The notes beneath the pieces were generated by a model. The model ran no database searches and was not told where the DNA came from. It was given only the letters and a program-made list of their open reading frames with translations. Of a stretch of DNA of 64,000 nucleotides, positions 23,212 through 32,826 are shown piece after piece (positions within the stretch are counted from its first letter, which is position 1; each line of letters starts with the position of its first letter). The position numbers and the translations under genes are program-made. The DNA is from Oscillospiraceae bacterium (GTDB lineage Bacteria; Bacillota; Clostridia; Oscillospirales; Ruminococcaceae), in assembly GCA_022800935.1 (NCBI GenBank), contig JAAWRH010000002.1:1-64000 (forward strand), given 5' to 3'.

Positions 23212-24126
23212 TTACCGCTGGCTGAAATAGACCTTTTCCGCTGTATCATGGAACACCAGCTGCTTTTCCTCATCGGTAAACACATCGGCATTCATGGCGT
23301 AATCAATCAAATGCCGGTAGGTATCCCGACATACTGTCGAAGGCACATCCGACCCAAACATCAACCGGTCCGCTCCAAGAATTTCCTTCGCAATTTTCAG
23401 ATACCTGGCCGCAGTGGGATACGGGAACGGCTCCGGGCGCTGGTTGGCGGCAAGGGCGGCGAAGTCAAACCACACATTGGGCAGCGCCAGACGGCTCAGG
23501 CCGTATTTCAGCTCCTCCTCTTGCCTTGGCTGAGGGGCTAAGATGTGGCAGACGACAAAGGTCATATTGGGATGGGCAAGGATGGCTTTCCGGAGGGATT
23601 CAATCTGCCAACTGATGTCGTTTTTCCGCCCGATATCCACCACAAAGATGTGTCCCCGCTCGTCGGAGTAGTTGTAAACCTCCTGCATCTCCGGGCTGAA
23701 CAGGTCGATATAGCCGTGATAGCTCATCAGCCCGGAGCCGGGGCTGACCTCAAACTTGACAATCTTAAACTTGTGGTCGTCAAACAGCCGGGCGCGGACC
23801 TTGTCCCGCTGTAAGCAGAAGGGATCATAGGTGGCCGCCCCCACAAACCGGTCGGGGTACTTTTCCATGGCCTCCCAGGTGTATTCGTTCTGGAAGCCGT
23901 AATAGCTGCCCTGGAGCAGGACCGCCTTTTCCACATCGTGTTCGTCCATCAGCTTGATGACCGCTTCCGGGGTGACATTGGACTCCCCTAAAACCGGCGG
24001 TATCATGTTGATAACCTCCCCGGTAGACCACATGGCCTTCCCGCCGCCGCAGGCCCTAAGCTCCCCCTGGGAACCCCATCCGGCCAGAGTGTGAATCAGA
24101 TGAATATGCACGTCGATGATTTTCAT
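23212..24126 (-). CDS. amidohydrolase-superfamily (TIM-barrel) hydrolase
   Basis: 304 residues. The first strand carries the metal motif DVHIHLIH (H7, H9), with later HxDW-like elements FVVCHILAPQPR and a terminal MFGSDVPSTVCRDTYRHL, where Asp is the usual catalytic acid. This is the amidohydrolase_2 type (decarboxylase/lactonase-like). Metal-dependent hydrolysis or decarboxylation of a small carboxylated compound is likely. It pairs with the DUF1177 gene immediately downstream. Confidence 0.85.
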   Translation of the reverse strand: MKIIDVHIHLIHTLAGWGSQGELRACGGGKAMWSTGEVINMIPPVLGESNVTPEAVIKLMDEHDVEKAVLLQGSYYGFQNEYTWEAMEKYPDRFVGAATYDPFCLQRDKVRARLFDDHKFKIVKFEVSPGSGLMSYHGYIDLFSPEMQEVYNYSDERGHIFVVDIGRKNDISWQIESLRKAILAHPNMTFVVCHILAPQPRQEEELKYGLSRLALPNVWFDFAALAANQRPEPFPYPTAARYLKIAKEILGADRLMFGSDVPSTVCRDTYRHLIDYAMNADVFTDEEKQLVFHDTAEKVYFSQR

Positions 24127-24144
24127 GATATTTTTCTCCTTCTG

Positions 24145-24588
24145 TCATTTTTTGGTGTAAACAGCGGTTACTGTTTGTTGATGGGTTTTCTCATCAGAGA
24201 GGGGTACCGCTGAAAACCTTTCGCCCTCCGCAACCTTGACATAGATAAAATTGCTTGAATTTTCAGGGAGAAAGATCAGCTCATCCCCCTTGACCTTAAA
24301 GTAATTGACCAGAGGATATCCAACCTCTTCATTGTCCGCCAGGAGGAGGGTATCCCCGTCCAGCTCCCATTCCCCCACGCCGATATAATTGCTCAGATTC
24401 CCTTCGTAATAGTCAAAGGTGCCGTCAGCGTTGATTTGAATGGAAAAGCTGCCGCCAACCCCTTCTTTCTCATAGAGATAGGATTTCCCGGCGACATCGC
24501 CTTCCCGGACAGGATGGGAACAGCCCGCCAGCAAAACAGCCGCGGCGGAAAGCAGCGCCGTCATACCATTCCGGAAGTTCATTTTCAT
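24145..24588 (-). CDS. small lipoprotein with lipocalin-like beta domain
   Basis: 147 residues. ATG 24588 follows GGGAGG with 8-base spacing. The signal peptide ends in the lipobox LLAGC (Cys about 24). The mature part is beta-rich: GGSFSIQINADGTFDYYEG, GVGEWELDGDTLLLAD, VKGDELIFLP, a strand-turn pattern found in lipocalin-like DUF5640-type proteins. It would be anchored to the outer face of the membrane. It is the first gene after the rRNA methyltransferase on this strand and has no clear partner. Confidence 0.75.
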   Translation of the reverse strand: MKMNFRNGMTALLSAAAVLLAGCSHPVREGDVAGKSYLYEKEGVGGSFSIQINADGTFDYYEGNLSNYIGVGEWELDGDTLLLADNEEVGYPLVNYFKVKGDELIFLPENSSNFIYVKVAEGERFSAVPLSDEKTHQQTVTAVYTKK

Positions 24589-24615
24589 CGTACAGCCTCC
24601 CACAGAAGATTCCTT

Positions 24616-25437
24616 TTATTTTTCGGCCCTTTGCCTGGTGATTTCATACATCAGTATGGAAGCGGCGCAGCTTACGTTAAAGGATGTGGCATAGGATTTT
24701 TCCGACATTGGAATCGTGCAGAGCAGGTCGCAGTACTCCTTAAATTCCCTGTTCAGCCCCATTGTTTCATTTCCCATCATCAGCATCAGCGGCGCGGTCA
24801 GATCGGCGGAGTAAATGGGCTTTTCATTGTGCGCCGTGGTTCCGATGGTAACAAAACCGGGATACCTCTTTTTTAGCTCCTCAATATAGGCAAACAGGGT
24901 TTTGTTATCGGGAATCCTGACAACCGGAAGGTTGAAAAACGACCCCATTGCCGAAACCACCACGTCCGTGTCGTACAAATCCACCCCATGGCCGGTGATG
25001 ATGAGCATATCCGCCCCCAGTGCGTCGCAGGAGCGTATCATGGTGCCGAGGTTCCCCTTGTTGGACGGACGGTCAAACAAGACGATAAAGGGGTTTTCGG
25101 AAAGCGGGACCTGGTCCAGCTTATCCTCCCGCATTTCGATGATTGCCATCAGCTCCGAGGTTTCCTCCTTGCCGCTCAGGTCCTTCATCAGTTCAGGAGT
25201 CAAACAATAATTGATATCCGTTTCAACCCCTTTAATCATATCCTCTGCCCAGCCGGAAAGACGGTCTTTGTCATAGAGAAAGGACTTGATTTTCCACCGG
25301 TTCTTGGCCGCCTCATTAAGGCTGCGGACCCCTTCCACCAGGAATTCATGGTATCTGTAACGTTTGTTTCGGTTTGTCCTCAGCACCTCAAATTTCTGAA
25401 AGGTGCTGTTTTTGACAAATATCTTTGTTTCCTTCAC
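24616..25437 (-). CDS. TrmH/SpoU-family RNA 2'-O-methyltransferase
   Basis: 273 residues. An N-terminal RNA-binding part (NKRYRYHEFLVEGVRSLNEAAK) precedes the SPOUT domain with the three knot motifs: NKGNLGTMIRSCDALGAD, LMLMMGNETMGL and IPMSEKSYATSFNVSCAASILMYEI. These bind SAM and the target ribose. It is closest to the 23S rRNA methyltransferase group (RlmB/TsnR-like); the target nucleotide is unknown. Its ATG follows the amidotransferase stop by 3 bases, suggesting a shared message. Confidence 0.9.
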   Translation of the reverse strand: MKETKIFVKNSTFQKFEVLRTNRNKRYRYHEFLVEGVRSLNEAAKNRWKIKSFLYDKDRLSGWAEDMIKGVETDINYCLTPELMKDLSGKEETSELMAIIEMREDKLDQVPLSENPFIVLFDRPSNKGNLGTMIRSCDALGADMLIITGHGVDLYDTDVVVSAMGSFFNLPVVRIPDNKTLFAYIEELKKRYPGFVTIGTTAHNEKPIYSADLTAPLMLMMGNETMGLNREFKEYCDLLCTIPMSEKSYATSFNVSCAASILMYEITRQRAEK

Positions 25438-25440
25438 TTT

Positions 25441-26166
25441 TTACTCCTTTATTGCACTTTTTTCTTCCGCCCTTTCCACCAGATGGACAAACAGGTTTTT
25501 GAACACCGGGTATCTGCGGTAAAGATTTTCAGGGTGCCACTGAACGGTCCAGATATTGCCGTCCTCCGACTCCATCCCCTCCACAATGCCGTCCGAGGCC
25601 CAGGCGGTGGCCCGCAGTGCAGGGGCAATCTCCCTCACCGCCTGATGGTGGAAGGAATTCACATGGATATTTTCCCCCAGCAGCCTGCCCAGCAGGGAAT
25701 CCGGCTGGCACCGGACGCTGTGGGTCAGCTCGGTGCGGTGCTCGTTGGCCTGGACATGGCACACCTTGGAATCGGTCTGGGAAGGGATATCCTGAATCAG
25801 CGTCCCGCCCAGGACGGTATTGATGAGCTGGTGTCCCCGGCATATCCCCAGAATGGGAATCCCCTCCTCCATTGCCAGGCGAATCAACTGATACTCAAAA
25901 ACATCCTTGTCATAGCTGGAGCAGTTCACCTGGGGAACCGGGTCCTCCCCGTAAAGCCTTGGAGAAACATCCTCCCCGCCGGGGACGATCAGGCCGTCCA
26001 CTATATCGATATAGGCTTCGCACCGGGCGGTGTCCTCTGATACCGGGATGCCGACGGGCATTCCTCCCGCGTCGATAATCCCGTTGATGTAATCCGCCGA
26101 AATAGAGAACGTTCTCTTATCCGAGTGGGGCGGCGGGAATATAATGATGCCAATTTTGGGTTGCAT
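25441..26166 (-). CDS. class I glutamine amidotransferase-like hydrolase (PuuD family)
   Basis: 241 residues. The nucleophile elbow ILGICRGHQLINT holds the catalytic Cys (about 100), and VQWHPENLY holds the His of the triad. An early GGEDVSPRLYGE matches gamma-glutamyl-gamma-aminobutyrate hydrolases of the peptidase C26 family. The role would be cleavage of gamma-glutamyl amides in polyamine or amino-acid breakdown. No other put genes are present. It shares a direction and tight spacing with the rRNA methyltransferase downstream. Confidence 0.85.
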   Translation of the reverse strand: MQPKIGIIIFPPPHSDKRTFSISADYINGIIDAGGMPVGIPVSEDTARCEAYIDIVDGLIVPGGEDVSPRLYGEDPVPQVNCSSYDKDVFEYQLIRLAMEEGIPILGICRGHQLINTVLGGTLIQDIPSQTDSKVCHVQANEHRTELTHSVRCQPDSLLGRLLGENIHVNSFHHQAVREIAPALRATAWASDGIVEGMESEDGNIWTVQWHPENLYRRYPVFKNLFVHLVERAEEKSAIKE

Positions 26167-26218
26167 TTTTTCATCGCCTTTCTCTTAAATTTCTCATATG
26201 GACTGATCAAAGAAAATA

Positions 26219-26383
26219 TTATACGGAAGCATTCAACGCAAGCAGCTCCGGCACAGCAAAACGTGTGCGTTCCAACAGCGCATCAAAGGAACCAGATTCC
26301 AGCACAAGGCAGGGGATATCTTGGCTGGTGGCAATCCACACTTCGGCTTCACTGTCCCATGTGAAATTTACAGTGTATTCCAT
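26219..26383 (-). pseudogene. DUF1902-type protein, probably C-terminally truncated
   Basis: ATG 26383 is 8 bases after GGAGG. The 54-residue product MEYTVNFTWDSEAEVWIATS...VLESGSFDALLERTRFAVPELLALNASV is a clear DUF1902 domain, a HicB-like fold often linked to toxin-antitoxin or orphan regulators. The frame stops right after the second helix, where family members usually continue, so it is probably shortened. No HicA-type partner is adjacent. Confidence 0.65.
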
Positions 26384-26422
26384 ATTCGCTGCCTCCATTT
26401 TTTCTATAGTATTGGACCCATT

Positions 26423-26938
26423 CTACCATTCAATATCTATCTGATATTCCTTATCAATCAAAATATATTCTGCTCCATGTTTTTGGCATTGCTCCAGTAT
26501 TTTGGCGTTATCTTCGAGGACGGTTTCCAGCGTACAATATTCATCGTCCACGCGGTTTTCAATGACACTTGCGAACTCTTTGATATCGTCAAAGTGGTTT
26601 ACAATATAGTCTTCACTCATAACCAGGCAATAAAACCTGATTTCTTTCAGATATTCCCCTTCAAAATCCTCCGCCCAGTCCAAAGGGATATAGCATCCCT
26701 CCACAATAAGGTTTTGATGGTTTTCAATGGCGGTTTTAACCATTTCCCGCACAATCGGCCACAGATAGTCCGTCAGCTCCCTGTCATCACTCAACGGTGT
26801 AAGCGCTGTGTTGCCGCTGCGAATTAGCCCCATTTTCAGGTGATCTATGGAGAGATACGGATAGCAATACTTTTCCAGCAGCCTTTGGGCAAGGGCTGTC
26901 TTGCCAGTATGGGATGCGCCTGTAATGAAAACAACCAT
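26423..26938 (-). CDS. P-loop kinase/AAA-type small ATPase
   Basis: 171 residues from ATG 26938 (GGAGG, six bases); an earlier in-frame start lacks a site. The Walker A FITGASHTGKTALAQRLLE lies at about residues 4-20, followed by YLSIDHLKMGLI (Walker-B-like SIDHLK) and VEGCYIPLDWAEDF. The lid region contains charged helices. The fold matches small-molecule kinases of the zeta-toxin/AAA_33 type; the substrate is unknown. Similar small kinases are encoded at 28268 and 43677 in this window. Confidence 0.78.
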   Translation of the reverse strand: MVVFITGASHTGKTALAQRLLEKYCYPYLSIDHLKMGLIRSGNTALTPLSDDRELTDYLWPIVREMVKTAIENHQNLIVEGCYIPLDWAEDFEGEYLKEIRFYCLVMSEDYIVNHFDDIKEFASVIENRVDDEYCTLETVLEDNAKILEQCQKHGAEYILIDKEYQIDIEW

Positions 26939-26991
26939 GATTTCCTCCATTATAACATATTCATCCAAAAAGAAATAGAAATAATCCAAAA

Positions 26992-27621
26992 TTATGCGGG
27001 AGACCCTTTTCCAAACATAAGCACCCCGGAACAGAAGGAGATTCTTTCAAACTCCAGCCGGGGAAAGAAGGGTTTCAGCTTTTCTGCAACGGGATAGCTT
27101 TCTTCCTCGTCCCAATCATCTCCGCTTTGTGCCCTGCACTGCTCCAACTCCGCGGCTGTGGAAAAGGCAACGTCCCCTACCAGCAGCTTTCCCGCTGCGG
27201 TAAGGCGCTCTGTCAACTCGGCGATAAAGGCAATTTTCTGCCTATCCTCCAGGTGGTGGATGGCATAGGTACACACAATAAAGTCAAAGGTCCTGTCTTT
27301 TAAGGAATCCGGAAGGCCCTGGGAAAAGTCGTGCCGTATCAGCCGGGCCTCCGGCATCTTTTCCCTTGCGGCTGCGATCATCCTTTCGGAAAAGTCAATT
27401 CCGGTGATGGAATACCCCTCATCATACAGCCGTTTGGCCAAAATCCCGGTCCCGAAGCCCACATCCAGAACACGCGTCCCCTCCCCGCTCCTGATGGTAT
27501 TGTAAATGCTGCCCAATACCCTTTTATACCCCGCAAAGGGATAGGTATTTTCCTCCTCGCTGAGGCGAACGCTTTTATCGTAGCCGTCCGCCCACAGGTC
27601 AAAGCCTTTGCTGTCTAACAT
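26992..27621 (-). CDS. class I SAM-dependent methyltransferase
   Basis: 209 residues. Motif I is VLDVGFGTGILAKRL (about 48-62), motif II GIDFSERMI, and motif III/IV DFIVCTYAIHHLEDRQK, the methyltransferase_11/25 pattern. The N-terminal FDLWADGYDKSV is typical of the YrrT/YxbB-like group. A small-molecule substrate is likely. It stands between a kinase and a Fic gene with its own ribosome site (GAGG near 27630). Confidence 0.88.
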   Translation of the reverse strand: MLDSKGFDLWADGYDKSVRLSEEENTYPFAGYKRVLGSIYNTIRSGEGTRVLDVGFGTGILAKRLYDEGYSITGIDFSERMIAAAREKMPEARLIRHDFSQGLPDSLKDRTFDFIVCTYAIHHLEDRQKIAFIAELTERLTAAGKLLVGDVAFSTAAELEQCRAQSGDDWDEEESYPVAEKLKPFFPRLEFERISFCSGVLMFGKGSPA

Positions 27622-27671
27622 GGTCAGACCTCCTCTCTATGCCCTCCAATTGAATCAATTTACAAAAGATT

Positions 27672-28274
27672 TTACAGCTCCCCCGCCTTGTACATCGAAT
27701 ACCCCTCATAAGAATAACTATGGTCGATTCCCTTCATATAAACGTCTCTATCGTGGATGCGGTCTGTCAGCGCCCCTTTTAACAGGTGTTTGATCTCCAA
27801 ATCCTTAACCGGGCTGCGCTCCATCGCCAGAAGGTAATCCTCCTTATCCACAAGCCGCCAGTCGATTACCTTTCCCAGTTCCCTTTTCAACATCAGGTCG
27901 AGCCATATCCGCATACTGCGGCCATTGCCCTCCCGAAAGGGGTGGGCGATGTTCATCTCCACATATTTTTCGATGATTTCATCAAAGGTACCTTGAGGCA
28001 TCCCCTCGATTTTCTTCAGGGCGTCCCCCAGATACATGACAGAGGCAAAGCGGAAATTCCCCTTTACAAGGTTCACATCCCGAACCTTACCGGCAAAGTC
28101 GTAAATCTCCTCAAAGAGATATCGATGGATTTCCGAAAGCGCCTGAAAGCTCCCCGCTGTCAGAGTATCCAGAAAGCCGCTTTCAAACAGGGACGCCGCC
28201 TTTTTCTTGCTGATTCTTTCCTCTGCTTGGGCAAGCTCCCCGGAGCCGGTGATTCCCAGTTTATTGTTCAGCAT
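27672..28274 (-). CDS. Fic-domain AMP/nucleotidyl-transferase
   Basis: 200 residues. The Fic catalytic motif is [14 protein letters not shown] (His about 114), with the upstream helices and a target dock [20 protein letters not shown]. An inhibitory (S/T)xxxE(G/N) helix is not obvious N-terminally, so this may be a class II/III protein or a toxin with the antitoxin elsewhere. Fic enzymes attach AMP or related groups to protein hydroxyls. It overlaps the end of the upstream kinase gene by seven bases (28268-28274). Confidence 0.88.
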   Translation of the reverse strand: MLNNKLGITGSGELAQAEERISKKKAASLFESGFLDTLTAGSFQALSEIHRYLFEEIYDFAGKVRDVNLVKGNFRFASVMYLGDALKKIEGMPQGTFDEIIEKYVEMNIAHPFREGNGRSMRIWLDLMLKRELGKVIDWRLVDKEDYLLAMERSPVKDLEIKHLLKGALTDRIHDRDVYMKGIDHSYSYEGYSMYKAGEL

Positions 28275-28843
28275 CCGGCATCTCCTTCCCTTAAAATTGG
28301 AAACCGATCTACAATCCGCTCTGCCGCTTCCTCCGGGGACAGGTTGGAGTTATCGATTTTGATGTAATTTTCAAAGGGAATCTCCCCTTCATTGCTTACC
28401 AAACGATAATTGGCGTCCTCTCTTCGGATACAGCCGGAGGAAAACTCCAGATTTCTCTTGGAGGCTTTGTTTTTCAGCCGGTTTTCCGTGGCGTTGCGCT
28501 GCAAGCGTATCTCCTGGGGAGCTGTCAGCTCCACCCAGAAAACCTCCCCGCCGGTGTCCTCAAACAGCCTTGCCACCCCCTGGATGTAGTCCCAGTCCGA
28601 TTGCTGGTCAAAGGCCCACATATAGGTAAAGATCATCCCCTTGTTGCCGCTTTTGAGGAACTCCTCAAAGATGACCTCCCGCAGGCGGTTGACAGCGCTT
28701 CCGCAATATGTCCCGAATATTTCAATCACCGGCTCGATTGTCATATGGTTGTGGAACAGCCGCAGGCCGGTTTTCTTCATAAGGGCCTGCCCTACCGTCA
28801 TTTTGCCAACAGCCCCGCTTCCGAAAATAACGACAAGATTCAT
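28268..28843 (-). CDS. P-loop shikimate-kinase-like small kinase
   Basis: 191 residues from ATG 28843, nine bases after AGGAGG; the ATG overlaps the stop of the upstream DUF4143 gene (ATGA). The Walker A is [16 protein letters not shown] (residues about 5-20, with M after the Lys), followed by [13 protein letters not shown] and VEFSSGCI. A P-loop kinase for a small substrate is likely. With Fic and DUF4143 it forms a three-gene overlapping cluster. Confidence 0.72.
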   Translation of the reverse strand: MNLVVIFGSGAVGKMTVGQALMKKTGLRLFHNHMTIEPVIEIFGTYCGSAVNRLREVIFEEFLKSGNKGMIFTYMWAFDQQSDWDYIQGVARLFEDTGGEVFWVELTAPQEIRLQRNATENRLKNKASKRNLEFSSGCIRREDANYRLVSNEGEIPFENYIKIDNSNLSPEEAAERIVDRFPILREGDAGC

Positions 28844-30144
28844 TTTGTCATCCCTCCTACTGCCCACAGCGGCAGATTCAGCAGCCAGTCCTCCTGTTTA
28901 TAATCCGCCATAGAGGTGCGGACGGACAGCTTGGGATGGAATTTCTCCCGATAAACCTTCAGGCTCTTGGCCTGAAGGTTTGTCTCCGCTTTGACCTCCA
29001 CCGGAACCACATCTGTCCCATTATCAATCACAAAATCAATTTCAGCCTTTCCCTGTTCGGCAGACCAGTAATAGATATTCAGCCCTTTGATGGTTTTTAG
29101 CTGCTGAAGCACATACTGTTCTGTCAGCGCTCCTTTAAACTCCTTAAACAGTTCGTTTCCATCCAACAGCACATCCTGCCGCAGCCCCGCCATGCAGGAC
29201 AGCAGCCCCACATCCACAAGGAACAGCTTAAACGCCTTTAAATCCTCATAGGCCTTCAATGGCAGGCCGGGCGCGGTGACCCGGTGTACCTTATGCACCA
29301 GTCCGCAGTCCGTAAGCCACAGCATAGCTAATTCGTATTCCTTCGCCCTGGCCCCTTCTTTGACCAGGCCATATATAAACTTCTTGTTCTCCTTGGTCAA
29401 CTGTGCGGGGATACTGTTCCACAGCATTCGGATGCGTGGAACCGCTTCATTCGGGGCGTGTTTTGAGAAATCCTGCTCATAGGCCGCCAAAATGCGCTGC
29501 TGAATCTCCCGCACCTCGTTGAAGTCATGGCTGTCGGCAAATGCCTGCACCACCTCCGGCATCCCGCCCACATAGTAGTAGTACTTCAGCAGCTCCACAA
29601 AATCCTGTCTGAACGCCACGGCCATGTCAAAATCGCCTTTTTGCAGCAGCTCCACATATGGCCTCTTCCCCATGGCCATCAAAAATTCAAAAAATGACAG
29701 CGGATACAGGTCGAGAAACTCCACCTTCCCCACAGGGAAGGATGTCCCCTGATGCAGCGCCACCCCCAGCAAACTGCCTGCGCAGACGATTTGGTACTGG
29801 GGGGCATCTTCATCGAAATACTTCAGGCTGGAAAGGGCCCTGGGAATCTCCTGCACTTCGTCAAAGACCAGCAGCGTATTGGCGGGGTCGATTTTATGCC
29901 CAGCGTAGAGTTCAAGCCCGGTAACAAGCCGATCCACCTCCAGGCTGCCCTCAAACAGGTTCTTCATCCGCTGGTTTCTGTCGAAATTGATATAAACCAT
30001 CCGCTCATATTCACAGGCTCCGAACTCCTTCATCAGCCAGGTCTTTCCCACCTGCCGGGCCCCGCGGATGATAAGGGGCTTCCTCCGTTTTTTCTCTTTC
30101 CAGCTTTGCAGCTGTTCCATCGCGGTACGGTACATATAGATCAC
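28840..30144 (-). CDS. AAA_14/DUF4143 ATP-binding protein
   Basis: 434 residues. The N-terminal ATPase has Walker A IIRGARQVGKTWLMKEFG (about 25-42) and Walker B TLLVFDEVQEIP; the C-terminal DUF4143 part has EIDFVIDNGTDVVPVEVKAE, a PD-(D/E)xK-like core with D..E.K. These proteins are frequent lone accessory genes in Clostridia; their function is not established. A 100-base AT-rich stretch upstream (30145-30258) provides the promoter, with a TATACT-like box near 30165. Confidence 0.87.
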   Translation of the reverse strand: MIYMYRTAMEQLQSWKEKKRRKPLIIRGARQVGKTWLMKEFGACEYERMVYINFDRNQRMKNLFEGSLEVDRLVTGLELYAGHKIDPANTLLVFDEVQEIPRALSSLKYFDEDAPQYQIVCAGSLLGVALHQGTSFPVGKVEFLDLYPLSFFEFLMAMGKRPYVELLQKGDFDMAVAFRQDFVELLKYYYYVGGMPEVVQAFADSHDFNEVREIQQRILAAYEQDFSKHAPNEAVPRIRMLWNSIPAQLTKENKKFIYGLVKEGARAKEYELAMLWLTDCGLVHKVHRVTAPGLPLKAYEDLKAFKLFLVDVGLLSCMAGLRQDVLLDGNELFKEFKGALTEQYVLQQLKTIKGLNIYYWSAEQGKAEIDFVIDNGTDVVPVEVKAETNLQAKSLKVYREKFHPKLSVRTSMADYKQEDWLLNLPLWAVGGMTK

Positions 30145-30258
30145 CTCACAGACGTTCTGCTTTTAGTATACCACGGTTTTACAAAAAATCAAACGACTTT
30201 TTGAGGTTATAACACATTTTTTCAAAGGACTTTCTGTCAACTGGCACAGATTACCCCT

Positions 30259-31044
30259 TTAAATTTCGGAAAGCCCAAAAATCCGCTCGGTGTTCTCCCT
30301 GGCCCTTTGTATGAGGACCTGCTCCTCCACCCCCATATATTTTGCCAAATCCCGCGCCACATAGACGATATTTTCCGGCACATTGGTTCGGTCCAGGCCT
30401 GGCACGTTCCGGGGGGTGAGATAGGGCGCGTCCGTCTCAATCAGCACCCGGTCCAGCGGGAGAACACGAACAGCCTCCCGCAGTTCCTTTGCCCTTCTGT
30501 CATCGCAGATCCAGCCGGTAACGCCAATGGAAAAGCCCATCTCCAGATACTGCTCCAAGGTCCGTTTATCGCCGGTAAAACAATGGACAATTGATTTTTT
30601 GCAGATTTCCGGGTGTTTTTTGAACCGGCGGACAAACTCCTCCGCCGAGGACCGCTCATGAAGGAAAAGGGGCATATCCAGCTTTTCCGCCAGGACAATG
30701 TGCTTTTCCAGACAGCGTATCTGATTTTCCCTTGTGGAGAACATCCGGTCAAAGTCCAGCCCGCACTCCCCCACCGCGACCATCCGGTCGTTTCCGGTGA
30801 GCAGGGTTTCCAGCAGATCGAAATCCTCTTTTTTGGCGGAATCGGCGTTGTGAGGATGGATTCCCGCTGTCCCGTATACTTCATGGGTTTTTATAAAGGT
30901 ATCAATGCGTTGGTTTTCCTTCATATCTGTTCCGGTCAGGATGCAGTTTATCCCAGCGGACGCTGCCCTTTGGATGACCCTTTCCGGGTCCGGGAACTGG
31001 CGGCAGAACAGATTTAAGCCGATGTCGTAATATTTGATATTCAT
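30259..31044 (-). CDS. TatD-family metal-dependent DNase/hydrolase
   Basis: 261 residues. TatD signatures: YDIGLNLFC (the usual D-x-H start is altered here to D-I-G-L-N), GIHPHNADSA, VAVGECGLDFDRMF (metal Glu), HCFTGDK and IETDAPYLTPR. The TIM barrel would bind two metals and remove nucleotides or D-amino groups from DNA and other substrates. The replacement of the first HxH pair by GLN is unusual. It is the last gene after the ABC uptake operon on this strand, 29 bases after the permease stop. Confidence 0.85.
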   Translation of the reverse strand: MNIKYYDIGLNLFCRQFPDPERVIQRAASAGINCILTGTDMKENQRIDTFIKTHEVYGTAGIHPHNADSAKKEDFDLLETLLTGNDRMVAVGECGLDFDRMFSTRENQIRCLEKHIVLAEKLDMPLFLHERSSAEEFVRRFKKHPEICKKSIVHCFTGDKRTLEQYLEMGFSIGVTGWICDDRRAKELREAVRVLPLDRVLIETDAPYLTPRNVPGLDRTNVPENIVYVARDLAKYMGVEEQVLIQRARENTERIFGLSEI

Positions 31045-31073
31045 TTGATTTCCTCGTTTCTAACATTTATTTT

Positions 31074-32825
31074 CTATTGCGACCGCTCCTCCCGAAGCCC
31101 AAGCAAGCAGGCCGCAAACACCAGGCAGATCGGAATCAGGTACACCACCGAACCGGCGGAAACCAATCCCATATCTCCTTGCAGCATATCCGATAAAAAG
31201 ACCGATAAGGGAAGCCGGTTTTGATTGGAGAGGAAAACGACCGCCTGGTCCACAATGTTCCAGTACTCCGCAAAGATGTACAGTGTTAAAACCAGGACAG
31301 CCCCCTTGATATTCGGCAGCACAACCCTGCGCAGGATACACAATTCCCCCGCTCCGCCAAGCTGCGCCGCCTCAATACATTCCTGGGGAAATCCCTGCAT
31401 CTGGAGGCTGACGATAAAAACACCCACAGGGTTGAAAACCGCCGGCAGAATGATCGCCCAGTAAGAGCCCTCCAGGCGCAGGGTCTGGAAGAATACAAAC
31501 TGGGGTGTGAGCAAAACCTGAGCGGGAATGACCATCAAAAGGATGTACGCCATAAAAAGGATGGTCATATATCTTTTCTTTACACGAAAAAACACAAAGG
31601 CACCTAAAACCGAAACCACAATGTGCCCCGCCGCAATGAGGGCAGCAAGCAGCACCGAATTCCAGAACATCCGCAGGTAAACGGGATTCAGAAGGAAATC
31701 CTTATACTGGCTTATTGTCAGCGGCCAGGGCAGCAGTGTGGGTTCCACAAAATGCAGGCCGCCGCGGGAAAGCCCGTTCTGTTCCAGAATTTCAGCGGAA
31801 TATCTTCTCGTCACCTCCACCGGGCTCATCAGGGAATTTGAAATTGTAAAAAGAACAGGCAGCAGGAAAAGAAGGGCCAGCGCTGCCGTCAGAATCCTTC
31901 TCACCCTCCCCTTTCCGGAACGGTTTCGGGGCGAAAACAGATTGAATTCTCCCCTTTTTTCAAAGGTATCCGAAAGCCTTTTCTGAACCAGCCATACCGG
32001 CATAACGACGGAGCAAACCACAAGGATGAGTAGGACGGAGGCAGAGCACAGCACAGGCAGATTCATCCGGTCCAGGTGGTTGTTCAGAAAATGCTGGAAA
32101 AGGTACAGGTCAGAATGAGGATACCGGCCAAAGAGCATGAACAGCTCCCTGGAAATTTGAAAGGAACCGATAAAGGCGAGAAGCAGAACAATCATCACCA
32201 CAGGGGACAGATAGGCCAGCGTAATTCGGAAAAACACTGTCCTTCTCCCCGCCCCCTCTATCCTGGCAATTTCATAGTATTCATCCGGTATCTGCCGAAG
32301 GCCGGCATAAAATACCAGGGCAAAAAAGCCGCAGAATTTCCAAAGATACAGGATGACAGGGATGAAAAAACTCCACCTGCCGGAATCCCACATAACTGGT
32401 TCCAGCCCGCATTGAAACCGCAGGCGGTTCAGCCACCCGTTGAGGCTGAAGATGGTGTTCCAGAAAAAAGCGGTCGAACCTGACGGGACAACAAATGGCA
32501 GCAGCATGGAGAACAGAAAACCGGAACCAGGTTCCCACCTTTTCAGTGCCAGCGCCAACGCCAGGGAAACAACACATACTAGGGGAATCACCAGCAGCGC
32601 AAATCGAAAAAAGTTTTTCACACCCAGCCTGAATACCGGATTTCCAAGGATATCCGCATAATGAGAAAATCCATATTCTGTTTTACCGCCTGTCCGGGAA
32701 CAGAAGGAGCTGTTCAGCGTGAGCAGGAACGGGAGGATATACAGGAACATTACCCCCAAAGCGGAGGGAAGGAACATTCCCCAAAGGGCAGCCGCGTTGG
32801 AATGATGCCGTAATTTCCCCTTCAT
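31074..32825 (-). CDS. fused two-domain carbohydrate-type ABC permease (MalF-MalG fusion)
   Basis: 583 residues from ATG 32825. Two complete MalF/MalG-type permease modules occur in tandem. Each has about six hydrophobic segments and its own ATPase-docking EAA loop: EYYEIARIEGAGRRTVFF (about 205) and ECIEAAQLGGAGELCILR (about 500). A basic cytoplasmic linker (FEKRGEFNLFSPRNRSGKGR) joins them near residue 300. In most CUT1 transporters these are two separate proteins. The start lies 2 bases after the stop of the preceding gene. With the binding protein at 33232 it forms an importer lacking its own ATPase, presumably served by a shared MsmX-type ATPase. Confidence 0.88.
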   Translation of the reverse strand: MKGKLRHHSNAAALWGMFLPSALGVMFLYILPFLLTLNSSFCSRTGGKTEYGFSHYADILGNPVFRLGVKNFFRFALLVIPLVCVVSLALALALKRWEPGSGFLFSMLLPFVVPSGSTAFFWNTIFSLNGWLNRLRFQCGLEPVMWDSGRWSFFIPVILYLWKFCGFFALVFYAGLRQIPDEYYEIARIEGAGRRTVFFRITLAYLSPVVMIVLLLAFIGSFQISRELFMLFGRYPHSDLYLFQHFLNNHLDRMNLPVLCSASVLLILVVCSVVMPVWLVQKRLSDTFEKRGEFNLFSPRNRSGKGRVRRILTAALALLFLLPVLFTISNSLMSPVEVTRRYSAEILEQNGLSRGGLHFVEPTLLPWPLTISQYKDFLLNPVYLRMFWNSVLLAALIAAGHIVVSVLGAFVFFRVKKRYMTILFMAYILLMVIPAQVLLTPQFVFFQTLRLEGSYWAIILPAVFNPVGVFIVSLQMQGFPQECIEAAQLGGAGELCILRRVVLPNIKGAVLVLTLYIFAEYWNIVDQAVVFLSNQNRLPLSVFLSDMLQGDMGLVSAGSVVYLIPICLVFAACLLGLREERSQ

Positions 32826-32826
32826 A

